The notes under the pieces were generated by a model that had not been told where the DNA came from, made no database searches, and worked only from the letters and a program-made list of their open reading frames with translations. Shown here piece after piece: positions 13,524-25,900 of a stretch of 64,000 nucleotides of DNA. The position numbers and the translations under genes are program-made. The stretch comes from Istiophorus platypterus (Eukaryota > Chordata > Actinopteri > Istiophoriformes > Istiophoridae): positions 19,876,695-19,940,694 of the forward strand of contig CM029129.1 of the NCBI GenBank assembly GCA_016859345.1, read 5' to 3'. The number at the start of each line of letters is the position of its first letter. Position 1 is the first letter of the stretch.

Positions 13524-13722
13524 TATCAAAATGATAATCATGTGCGATGCCAAACCAGGAAAAAAAAAGAAAAAAGAAATACACAATTTGGCCTGCTGAA
13601 AACTACGTGATGTCTCAACCTCACAGTCCATTGGCACGGAATGATCCATCATCCGAGTTGCTTGCAATGAGGACGCACGCTTGAATAAGGTTTTTTTTGG
13701 GGGGGGGGACTCGTTTGGGACT

Positions 13723-13901
13723 TTACTTCACGATGACAGAGGTGGAGGTGTTGTGGATGGACTCCATGAGGGCGGCCAGGCGATTGCACAGGTCGTGGGC
13801 CTGGCTGACGTGGACTTTGGGCGGGTCTTTAAGCAGGATTGCATCGGTTGAACCGTCCAGGACCCTAGGAAGCAACTCGCCCAGCTTCATCTGCAATGAG
13901 T
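13723..13901 (-). CDS. usp28: usp28 last exon and stop
   Basis: Encodes DSLQMKLGELLPRVLDGS, then ILLKDPPKV, DLCNRLAALMESI and the terminus STSVIVK. This C-terminus closely resembles human USP28 and distinguishes the gene from USP25. Entry in phase 1 matches the preceding exon. Confidence 0.95.
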
Positions 13902-16900
13902 CTGGACACAAAGGAGGAGCAGGAGAAATGGAAGGTTTGTTTTAGTTTATTTTAGTTTACTGTTTGTTAGTGTCAGTTCTAAGTGTGGGCCCAAAATTAT
14001 ATGTAGTTCAGGTGTAGCTTCTGGTTTGAAAAGATTTAGTTTGGTTTTAGTTTGAGTTAAGTGTTTAAGTTGAATTTTTGATTGTTTAAAGGTACATTGT
14101 GGTGTTTTTGCAACAAGCCACCATAAGGTCATAAGTTACTGGAAAACTAATAAAAAAAATTGTATGACATGATCTGCTGATTTGTTACTGTAACCAGTCA
14201 TACCATCCATGTCCTGGCCCAGGCAGCAGCACCAGTGGCTGCGGATGCTCTCCATGGCATCCCGGTCCTCCTGGGATAAAGCCAAGTCCCGGCTCATCAG
14301 CTGAAGGCAGGGGATTACGGCCTCGTCCATGACGGCCACGCCCTCCTCCACCTTGCCCTCCTCGCCACTGCAAAACAGCCGCGATGCGCTTTCATTCAGC
14401 GCCTGCACGGTGCATGTTGGCAGGAGGAGGAGGATGGAGAAGATAGTTAATCCCACACAAGTTTCCCCAGCATTTTGCATCTTGATACATGCAAGGTGGA
14501 GATAAAGACCTGATAGTACTGTATTGTTACCAGCAGATAAACTTTTGAAAAATCTTTCTTTTCCCTGAAGACCTTATGGACTTCTTGTCCATGTCAGCTA
14601 AATAGCCGAGGTTCAACTATTACAATCAAAACCTCCTGAGAAGCTACTAAATGAAACTTAACTGTTTTCTCAGCTGCTGCTTCCGAGGTTCAAGTTAACC
14701 TTGGATCTTCAAATCCAAAAAACTGAAGTACAAAGACAACGCAATGAAAATAAACCATTGTCCTAATACTTTCTGACTGTATTTTATATATAACGTCACT
14801 GTAGTGGGACACTAAGCAGAGTACTACTTATTGAAAACTTTTACCCTGCTAGCGCCAGAGACTACATGTGGCACTGCTATTCAGTCTGTCCATGTGTCTA
14901 ACATTTTGGTCCAGAGAAAGATATTTCAGCAACCACTGGCCAGATTTCATGAAATCCCAGACACTCTGATCTCAAGAGCATGACCATTATGATTCGGATG
15001 AAATTTTTTTTTTATCGTGCAGGCCAAAGCATCTACTTGTATACAAGAAATATATCCCTAACCCTAACCCTAAGAGTTTTTTTTTTTGTTTGTTATTCTA
15101 ACCTTTTTAACTCTTTTTAACTCTTTTTCATGTTTTTACAATAATATACTGCAGTTCCATGCTGACTGGAGCATGTCTTACTCACAATGAGGCATTTCCT
15201 CCTATAAACGCCAATGAGAGACTTCTTGATGCCACGTTTCTCTCCGTTCTTCAGCAGAGTGGCGTTGGTCTCATACGCATGAGCCAGGTAGTTCAGCGCC
15301 TCCCGCATCCTGCAGCACAAACGCATAAAAATGCAGTCCCAGTTTTGTGCAATAAAGAAATACCATTTTTTTTTGAAAATGTATGTAAACCAATTTAAAT
15401 ATAATTGTTAAAAAACAGAACATAAATGTTTTAAATTTACATCTTTTAAATGTGTAATTATGTGGATCATCAGTCTTAAAACATTGAAATTATTTAAAAT
15501 TGAGAGTTTCTGAAGCCTGTTGAGAATTTCTTAAAGGTTTTTCTGGGTTAAAGTTTCTCGGTATGATAATGCTGCCGTGACAAACATGTATCTATGTGGT
15601 GACAACCCCTGCCCACATCCCCTATCTACCCCTAGTGAGTGCTTACAGCTTGCTGTGTTAACAGTTTTGTACAATAAAGAAATACCATTTTATTTGAAAA
15701 TGTATGTAAACCAATTTAAATATAATTGTTAAAAACCAGAACATAAATGTTTTAAATTTACATCTTTCAAATGTGTAAATATGTGGATCATCAGTCTTAA
15801 AACATTGAAATTATTTAAAATTTAACAGGGCAGTTGCTTTTTTCAGAAATTGTTACTGCGACAAATCTAAAAAAAAAAAATTTTTTTTTTTTTTTTTTAC
15901 AGAACAATGGTGGTAAAAAAAAATAGCCTTTTTTAAAAAACAACTTTCATTCAACCAGCTGAACTTTATCACCCTTAGAAATTAAATTCCCTGCCTTTGT
16001 TAATTTTCTTTCAAAAGGCACAGTGTCAGAATACTATTAGTTACATCCGGTTCTTTATAAGCTAACTTTTAAATGTTTGTGTCTTTATCCCTGTGATGTA
16101 ATTACTGAATGAATATTGTAACTCTTCCTTTGTGAAACTTCATTGGGTAAGTTTCAGACAGGTCAGTCGCGTATGAGATTTTTGGTTTGACACACGAATG
16201 AATACAAACAAGCAGACTGATACTGATCTGCCGAGGTGGTCCGACACATTATGGACAGGTGGTGCAGATGGTGAATATTTGACACCTACTTCCCATGTTG
16301 GTAGTGCTCCAGTCCAGAAAGCAGGTAGACAAACACCGTCCTGAACAGCCTGTAGTCATCATGCCACTGCTGTGAGGGAGCGCACAGAACAAACAGTGAT
16401 TACTTTATTTGCGCTTTGTGCTTTTTCTCTTTACTTTGTGATCATACTTACCAGGTGCAGTTTCTAGTTTTGTTTCCGCCACTTGGCAGTGACTGAACAC
16501 AAGCTTTTATTGTTTCGTAGTAGAGAACAGGCCCATTTCCTCTCTAGATAAGGCACATTTTATTCCTTTTTTAAAGGATAAGGCTGGTGATATTAAATAT
16601 TTTTGTTACTGTTGAAAAATCCACTGTAAAGAACACAACCAATAATGAATCAGTCTGTCCGTCAGTACTATCACTCTCTCATCCTGACCTCGACACTCAG
16701 CTTCAAACCCATTATTTCTTATTGACACAAAGTTTTAAAACACCTACTCAAATAGCACCACTACTAGTACTATTCAAGTTTTTTAACATCATAATTTATT
16801 TCTGGGTAAAAATAGAGGTCAGTGCTCGATTTCTCAAAAGACTGATTTCCAATAATAAAAATACAGAATATCACCAGACATATCGTTTCATAAGGATACG

Positions 16901-19900
16901 TCTGGTGGTCAAGTCTGTGCAATGTTCTTATTACAATAACAGTTTAAAACTCCTGTCTGCAATTGGTGCACATTATCCTCATTGCTCCATGTGTCGCTGG
17001 AATATAAGTACATAGTTCTCATTCCCATGTGACCAAATGTCATCGGGTTTACACTCTCCCTCAAGGAGTTCAAGCTACGTTGACCCAAATACATTTGTCA
17101 GAGTAGGGCCTCTTTCATAGAAGAGTAGAGCCAACTATGCAACAATGAGGTTTTCCTACCTCACAGTGCTTAAGTGCCCACTGTTGCTAGACATTGTGGC
17201 AAGAATGAGATAACGTTTCAGGTTGTAGTTGGGCCACAGGTCAGTTACAATCGTCTCCACTGATGCTCTTCAGTAGGAAAAACTATTGGCCTTACAGATC
17301 TGTGTTTTTGTTGTTGTTGTTTTTTGAGTGAGCTACTCAACAAATGCCTGCACTTGTATGTCTCTGCTGTTTTAGTCCACTTCCACGCAACACATGGGAT
17401 CTGACATCCTTTTTAACACTATGTCTTTTCAGAAAATTACCTTAATTTCTACATCTACACATTGATGATTGGCATTGCTACTCTTGCAATTACAGGGTAG
17501 TTTTCAGTGTTATTAATGCAACAATTTTCAAAAACATGAAGAATGTGTCCTTGAAAATAAACCAGGGGCAAAATGGGAGCATTTAAGACTTTTCTTTAAG
17601 CCAACAGCTAGTACCAGGTATTCGTCCATGTCCATGTCTTCTGGCTTGATCAGGCGCAGCTTGGCTCGGGCCTCCCTCATGATGCTGATGGCCCTGCATT
17701 TACATAAAGGACATATGAAAAGACTGGATGCTGTAAAACATCAACTGAGCTGCTGCAGGAGCATCCGCATCGAGCTGCAGGTCTCTACTCTGGACACTAG
17801 ATGGCGTAATATGCACACTGTATAGTCTTTATTTCAGCTTATTCAACATAGTCCTATTTCCAGCTATGTTTTACTTAGATGCTCACTTACTTCTGCTATG
17901 TGTACACATTGTACATAAACATCCCACTAGAGAAAAACCTTGTGCACATTGTTTTCGGACAAATCATTTTATTTTTTCCCCTGATACTTTTAGCCCCAAA
18001 AGTCGTTTTTAGTATATATATCCACAGGTTTTTCCTTGATCTTAGATCCTGTGATTCATTTCCTTTTATGGCGCCAGTTTCATACTAGATTTTGACAATA
18101 TATTATGTGTTTTCTCATTTTTATTACTTTTGAAAACTTTATCCAATGCAATACACAAATGTCTCATGAGGCTCATCACGGGGCTGTCTGTTTGTTATCA
18201 GCGTGTACCTCTCATCGAAGCTCAGGTTCCGGTCAGTGAACTGCTCCAGCAGTGTCCTCTCGATAATGCGCTTGGGCGCCTTGTTCTGAAAGAAGTAGAC
18301 CAGAGCGTGCTGCAGACGAGCGTCCTCCTGGGGTGTAGCCTCCTCCTGGGAGAGCTCATACAGGCGGGAATACTCCTCGTGGAAGGCCTGAAGGAAACCG
18401 TGGGGAATTTGAATGTGTCTGTTTCCCAAAATGCTCGTAGTTAGCAAACATCCCAGACCATGATGATACACTTCATTTGATTCAGCCTCACGGTGACCAA
18501 TAGACCTCAGAATGACTCATGCGGGCACTGAGCATATTACAAGTTAACTTAATGCAGGTTTTGTTGATATGTCGATGCCTACTAACAGAGTTCACAAAGA
18601 TGTTTAACAATGTACATTCATAATGAAATACAAAAGCTGAATATCTCAAAAAATACACATAATTTGGAATGATTTCTTTGTGTCTGAGAATTTTCTTTGT
18701 TGTCATTAAGGGGATTATTCAGTTTTATAGGAAAAGGCTAAAATGCTCTCATTGTTATCGAATTTGACTTTCTTACGTTTGGAATACTGTAGTTTAGAAA
18801 AACTCTTGTCTCTTTATCAATCCTAGAAAGAAAACCTTTGGAGGCTACTGATCCTGTAGTGATTAACACTACTAATTATTGATAGAGTATACAATATGTT
18901 ACATGCTGATGATACTGCAACTAAACCCACAGTTGAAAATGTAGAAATGCCCTCTGGGACTGAATTGTAGTGAACAGGCCCTTCAAAATAACTAAAGATT
19001 TTTGTGCTTATGACTGGACCCTAATAAGAAAGAAATAACTATCTGAAAATGCATATAGAGAATGAGTTACTCCAGACACATCCATTTATGGAGTAAGGCA
19101 TTTAACCAAGCAGTGATTTTGTGAAATGTGGTGCTGATGTGAGATGTGAGGACCCTGACAGACCCTACCTTGATGAGGCCAGCCTCAGGGCCTTCCTTGT
19201 CAAAGGTTTGTCGAGCCTTGGCTATGGCTAGAATGACGCCCTGCATAGCTGGAGTCAGCATCATCTGGGAAATGACACAGTGGCAAAGATGAGAAATGAG
19301 ACCGATTACAACAGAAACCAGGCAGTAACTGGGTTACTGACAACTAGATGAGAAAAGACAAACAAACAAACAAAACACAATGTATATTGTGTTATTATAG
19401 CTCATAGCTCTTTATGAACAAGAAATACCCAATTACTTTTTATTACTTTCTATAACAAGCCTAATCAAAAGTCAAACTCTATGACAAATAAAACACTAAT
19501 GATGTCTGTGTAGAGATCCTGAACAACTGCACCACATCTACTGAGACGTTTCAAATGTTTAATTCTTGCCTGAAATATTTTGCCAAATTTTTGCCCCAAG
19601 TCTGGTGGTGGTTTGGGTCAATGGTTGGAAATTTCCAAAAAGTAAGAAATTTACACTGCAAAACAGCAAAATTCAAATGTGTCCCAAAAGCAGTTAAGAG
19701 CAGGAGGAAGAACAAGAGACACAATCTTGTAGGCTTTTGCTATTCATTACACTAATTTCTGTGTATCAGTGGTGAAGCTGAATATGAAATTTTTGTTGAA
19801 CTAACTATCACACTGTTATCTGGTGTCATGAATTAAATATCAGACGATACTGACAAAGTTTCAACAAATGTTTTTCACTTTGGTTTATATTCGGGGCCGC

Positions 19901-22900
19901 TAACGTCAAAGCTTTGCAAGCGAATCTATGAATTATTGCTACAGATTTTCTATCCCCTGATGAAATGTACTCACCTCTTCATTGTATCCATCAGCATCAG
20001 CCCTCACCATGATCCTGCCCACGTTGGGGATCTCCACCTCTGAGACCTCGTTCTCAGGCTGTCGCTGCCTCGCCGGGGCCTCCTGCTGCTCCTGCTGCTG
20101 CTCCTGCTGCTCCTCGCCTTCCCGCTCAGGTTCGTGTTCAGGAGCCTCCCTGGAAGCCTCTGGCTCACCTTCGGTTTCAGCGCTGAGGCCTGACGCCTCT
20201 GTCTCATCCTTATCCACATGGAGATCGGTCGGTACCTGGTCACTAAGCTCCACTTCGGGGACAGGAGTCTGACCGAGAAAGATTTTAAAGATACACATTA
20301 CTATGCCTTCACTCCATCTTTTATCTATATCAACCTGTTTAGAGTGGAACACTTTGGAGGTCTAGTACAGGTCTTGCAAAATGTGTCTCCATGCAACAAT
20401 GCACCTACCCAAATCTAACATTTTGAATGCATTACAAACACCTGTGGAATGTTTGTTTCTATTTTAACTCCCTCTCTCTGACTCCTAGTATCAAGGTTAA
20501 GTCTGGTCTTATTATATGTAGACAGGTGGGTGATCGGAAACCCTGCAGCTCTGCAGCTGGAAATACACTTAGGGAGGAATATTCACGTACATGTGACTAA
20601 TCAGCGTGTCAAGGGAGCTCTTGATGTGTCAACAGGACATAACTGGTAATGCAATGGTTTGCAGTTATTGCTTTCACAGAGTTACCAGTTTATTTACTGC
20701 CATCTAATGGAGAAGCTTGCAATAAATCTTACATTCATGAAGCTTATAATCAGTTTTTTAGACATTGCGATTCAGCTCCAAGGTCATTTTTCAGGCTGTG
20801 GTATGTGATGTCATTGCATTGGTATGCACTGGAGTTTCTAATATTCTGACCACAACAAGAACTTAAAATTATGAAAAATTATAAAAATTACTTGATATAT
20901 GTCTCTGAACAATCTACTGACGATCGAACGAATCAGTTGAAGGCACTAATTAATTATGACCTTCACTTTATCTCTGCATTGCTGTACAAGTGGCCTGGCA
21001 TTGAGTCCTGATTTCCATCACTATGCTAAGTGGTGAAATGGGATACTTGACCCAGATGTAGACACTTTATTTTTGTGGTCTAGAATTTCTGACCCATATT
21101 CAACAGAAGCCGGGGGGGGGGGGGGGGTTGTCAGGGACTTGCCCACCTGACTCTGCAGCTCCTTCTCAGCTGAGGTGGAGCTCTGGCCTGGGCCCAGGGT
21201 ATCGGTGACTGCTGCAGTGCTGCTGTCGTCTGGCTGGCAGCCAGGGCTCTGTGGTGGTGGTGGTGGTGGTGGTGATGGTGTTAACTCTGAATCTTCTGAG
21301 GTAAAAAAAAAAAAAAGACATGAAGAAGAGAAAGTTTTGGTAAAAATCCAGGTTATTGGCTTAAATTGTGGAGGAATTACGTTAAACTTCTATGCCGATA
21401 CATATAATATGGAATGCTGAAGCTGCAGTTTCCAAAAATGACACCATACATGGGTGGTTGAGCTCATAGATTCCTCTCCTCATCCCCCTTTCTCTAGTCA
21501 CTTCTACAGACCTTCAGGCTTCTCATTGGGATCGGGCTCAGGATCCTTCTCTGCTTCTGGATCTGGTTGTGGCTCTGAAGCATCTCCCTGGTCCAGCTCC
21601 TCGGCGGAGGGCCCGGACTGGGGCGCCGGCTCGACGGGTGTTTGCTGTGTATCGTCCAGACCGGGATTTGGGGGCTCTGCGGAAGCTGTGGACTCCCCCT
21701 GTGGGGTCGCCGTCTGGCAGAACTGCTCCTCCCATTCGCTGAGCTCCTGCTGGAACCAGCGGTTGTCTTCGTGGACGTAGCGCCTGAGGATGGGCGGCAG
21801 GGTGTCCATGCCATGCAGCACCTGACCGGTCTCATCATCTGTGTCTTCTGGGTAGATGTGAGGTAGTGTTAGTTGATAGACTTACATGTAAGAAAAACCC
21901 ACTTATTAACCTCATGTGTACATATTGGCTATTAAAAGTGTTTTAGAAATGAGAGCAGAAATTATGCAAAGTACTTTTTCCTATATATGCAATTGTACAT
22001 AACATTTACTTCATGTTCAATACAGGGTTTTTTTTGCTGCTCTAATAAAGAACAGCCTCCCCTGTTGAGTCAGAGCACACTACACTTAAAGAAAAAAAAG
22101 GGTATAATTATTTATTTACATTTGAATTTCTATAACTTATAACCACTACTTGTACCCCCCCCCTTTTTATCTGCTTCATTGACCAAGTCTGAACTGGTAT
22201 TTGAAAGCCGTATGTCGATGTACCTGTGATGAGGTTGGGCAGCCTGTCGTCAATGTACATCAGGCAGTAGGCGCTGGCGTTGGTCATGCCCCCGAAGGAG
22301 TCTCGCTCCAGCTCCTCCCACGACGATTCGGTGATGCTGATGTCATTGTACTTCATCCAGCGCTTCTTGGCGTGGTCGTAGATGTAGGCCCAGTAATGGC
22401 CTGCTGACGCCTGGCCTTCGTGGACCAGCACTGCATGGAGTCTGTAGGGGACCTATATAATAACAGAGTGGCAGATAACCAATCACTGCCCACTGAATCC
22501 TGAAGCCTGCAATATCATCCAGTGTCTAAATATTGCAGAGACGTCTGCACAGCTCTGACTTCATTTGATCCATTCCTATTTCTATTCTTTTGGAGATCAA
22601 TAAAGTTTTATCTTATCTCAACCAATTAACTTTCTACAGCTGTACATTTATAGTATCTGATTGACTTGCTGTTTGTCAGAGTGAATTAGGTGAGTGTAAG
22701 ACTTACCTGGCAGAGACTGTTGTCTGAGTACATGCCCTCGAGCATCTGAGTGAGCCTGTCAATGCTGGCCTTTAGCTCTGACACACACACACACACACAT
22801 ACACATACCAGACAAAGACAATTCACTTTTATTGTTATCTATTGTCTGGAGTTGGATCGAGTCACAGTCAGCTGAGACTCATAGAGGCACTGAGCTCTAT

Positions 22901-25900
22901 TTTAGTGCAGCGGTGCAGTGGCATTTTCCTAAGGCGCTCTAGAGGTTCTTTACCGCACCGGATATTTATATTCATATACCAGGTATTTTTATTCCAGGTA
23001 TTGTGGTGGAAAGTGGAAGAGGAACGCAGCAACGAATGTTCCTTTGGCAAGTGTTGATCTCACGGCAATGTCATTGTCAAGACTGACCACATCCTGCACC
23101 ATCTAGCAATATAAGCAATTGACCAAATGACTATATGTAATGTAGTCATTCATATGTGAAATGGGCCATTCATAGTAACTGATTTACATCTTATTATAAC
23201 CCAACTTTGCAGTCCTGCTAAGCTCGATGAAGCTTTTAAGCTTCTTTCAGCTCAGTGTTATGATTTATGTCACTGCTTTGGTTCGCTCTCCCTGCTCTCG
23301 TCAAGGTCAATGAAAAGACTAACAGACTAACAACATCAACAATCATCTAGTTAACATAATGGAGAATATTGTAGCTAAAAATAGAGCCTATAATTTTAAG
23401 CCAGCTAAAGCACATCAAGACTTGCATAGACTTAGAGAAAAAGAACTGTGTAAAAAGAAAAAAATAGTCTCACAGGGAAATCATAAATAATCTGAATGTG
23501 TATATAAACTGTGTTAAAGTACTTAAGTTAGTGTGTGTATTATGAGCACTTGCATTAGCATACCATTTATATCGTTCTCCACTTCGGTCCTCCAGCGCTG
23601 CAGGCATGTCTTGACAAAGTGAAGCTCTTCTTCAGTGATGCTGTGTGGGGCTGGGTGTGGTGGGCAGTCGATAGGGTGTCTGCACTGGGTGAAGGGCTTG
23701 TATATGGGGGTCCGCTGGCAACTTGATACGCCGGAAACCGGGCCCTCGGATGAATCTGTGTCTCCGGGTTCACTGAGGTCGGCAAGGAGATGATTAAAGA
23801 GAGGTTGGAAGTCTGTCCATTAAGTTTAGTTCAGGAAGAAGGTTGCGAGTATAATGTTAAAATTTTATATAGCAGCAACCTACTGCATTAAAATAAGAGG
23901 GTATTTTCTTGTTAGCTTTTCATTGAATAAATGTAACTCTCTTCAGCCACAAAGAATTACTAGATTTACAAACCTGTTAAAGTACAATTTTGGTCTCTAG
24001 ATTGCAGTAAATAACTTAGATGGTCCAAATTTTGAAAATAAGACTGAAGTTGTGAAAAGAACAAGTGAATGAGCAATAAAATTACATCCAAATTGTGTGT
24101 GCCATATTGTATATCAGCGGACAAGCTACTGCTTTATAATTCATGAGAAATGGAGAATTGATGGAGTGTAGGGTCCAGGATTTAACCGCAGAGTAACAAA
24201 ATAGAATGAAGGTGTGATGTGGGGCTGAGTATCATCAGCACAGCGAAGGGACATTATGTTTATGCGAAGCATCGCACATACACTGTTGATGACTATTTAC
24301 GCTGTGCTACTAAAAGTCTGGGTGACGATATATTATTCTGTTGTTTTTTATCTTTGATCAGGGGTTGGTGCCTGGTACAGTTTTCTGGTCCTCTGTGTAC
24401 TCCACCTGTTGTCTTTGGAGGTGGGTTCACCGAGGGGGTGGCTCGCAGGGGTCGGCGAAGATGCGGATAGTCTCAGGTCTTCGGCCGGGGAAACACTTGT
24501 AGGCTTGGTGGTAGCAAACTCCAACACAAACTGCAGCATGTCTGCCAGAGGGTACTTGGTGGGTCCCGAGCCATAGTTTTTGTAGCTGCGAAAGAAGACT
24601 TGAGGCAATTAGTCCAAGATTTGTCCCCGTGGCATTTTGAAGTCAGATCTGGGTTTTGACGGGCGACCTACCACTCAAATTTCTGTTGAAGGACTGCAAG
24701 TTGCTCCTTGAGTTTTTTCACTTCTCCTCTCCTCTCGTGGGTCTGTTCTATGTTTTTGTGAAGATATCTGTATACAGAAAAAGCAAGGCAATTCCAAGAA
24801 ATGATCGGCATGTGTTTGAAAGATTTGTTGAAACATTTAAATATCTGTGACAACCTTGTTTTTGTTTTTTTTTCCCATTGCTTCTACATTTATATTACAC
24901 TGACTTTTGTAATGGCAAAAGGTTGTGAGACAATCCTTGTGAAAACTGCTGAAGAAGAGGTGTGTCCTTCAAAATAATCTCCCTGTCTACTGTTGAACCT
25001 TTTTTTTTTTTTTTTGCATCCATAGCTCACCTGTCCATATAAATGATTTGTGGGAACTCCAGTTTCTTGTGTATCTTCTCGGGACGACCGAGCTGTGTGT
25101 TGAATTCAAACCTGGACAGTTCAAATGTCAAAACCGGTGGTAACTTTTTGAACCATCTCTGCAGCCAAGAGAAAACACAAAACGTCTTAGCACAGCATCA
25201 AAATTGCGCAAAAAAAACAAACAAAAAACCAAAAACAAAGTAGGAAGAAATTCTTGCTGTTAATCAGCTGATAAGTCTGCTCACCTCACGGCCAGATGTT
25301 ATGCTGTGATCTGAGTGCAGCGATTCAATCTCCTTCTCAACCATAGCACCTTCTAGACATTCATCCAGGTTGTTGAAGCCGTTGACTTGAAGGGGGTACT
25401 GGCCGAACTGCTCTGTGTTACATAACGTCTTGCCTAAACAGAACCATGTAGCTGTGAGCGACTGAGAACAGAATTCACATCCACTTCCACACCATGACAA
25501 AGCCATACCTTCGTGTTTTCTTTCCGTCACAAAGGTGCCGTAGAAAAGCTGGACCATGGGGTTCTGCTGTTTGTCTTCTGAGTTACTAAAAGTGAGACAT
25601 TGACATTATGTTTATGTAATTTAGCAAAAAGGGATCCAGTGAAGAAGAACAGTAAATTGAAAGTAAAGTATAACTCACTTTCCATTGGCGGCCAGCTGAA
25701 ACGCATCCTCTAGCCAGTCAAGCAGTTTGTGGGAAAACTCACTGACATCCTGAAATGAAGATATAAGACAAACGCTAGTTCTGTCTTTCTTTTTCTTTCT
25801 GTGATGTGCTATTTTTCTTTTTCTTTTTTTTTCCCCATAACGGATGTCTGTAGAAGCAACGAAGTGCTGTCTAAGAACTAGAGGGAGGTTTGAACAGTTT

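Larger units (their letters stand above)
9420..13722. other. Intergenic DNA between orai2 promoter and usp28 stop, including usp28 3'UTR
   Basis: No coding exon is supported. It holds a Tc1/mariner remnant (9558-10040) and, on its right side, the 3'UTR of minus-strand usp28. Candidate polyadenylation signals on the minus strand are ATTAAA at 13356-13351 (UTR about 370 nt) and AATAAA at 12113-12108 (UTR about 1.6 kb). A 160-bp repeat (13361-13523) lies in the UTR. Confidence 0.5.

Noticed and set aside
15055..15072. Telomere-like CCCTAA repeats
   Set aside because: Only about two and a half units, next to an interspersed repeat in an intron; no evidence of an interstitial telomere.
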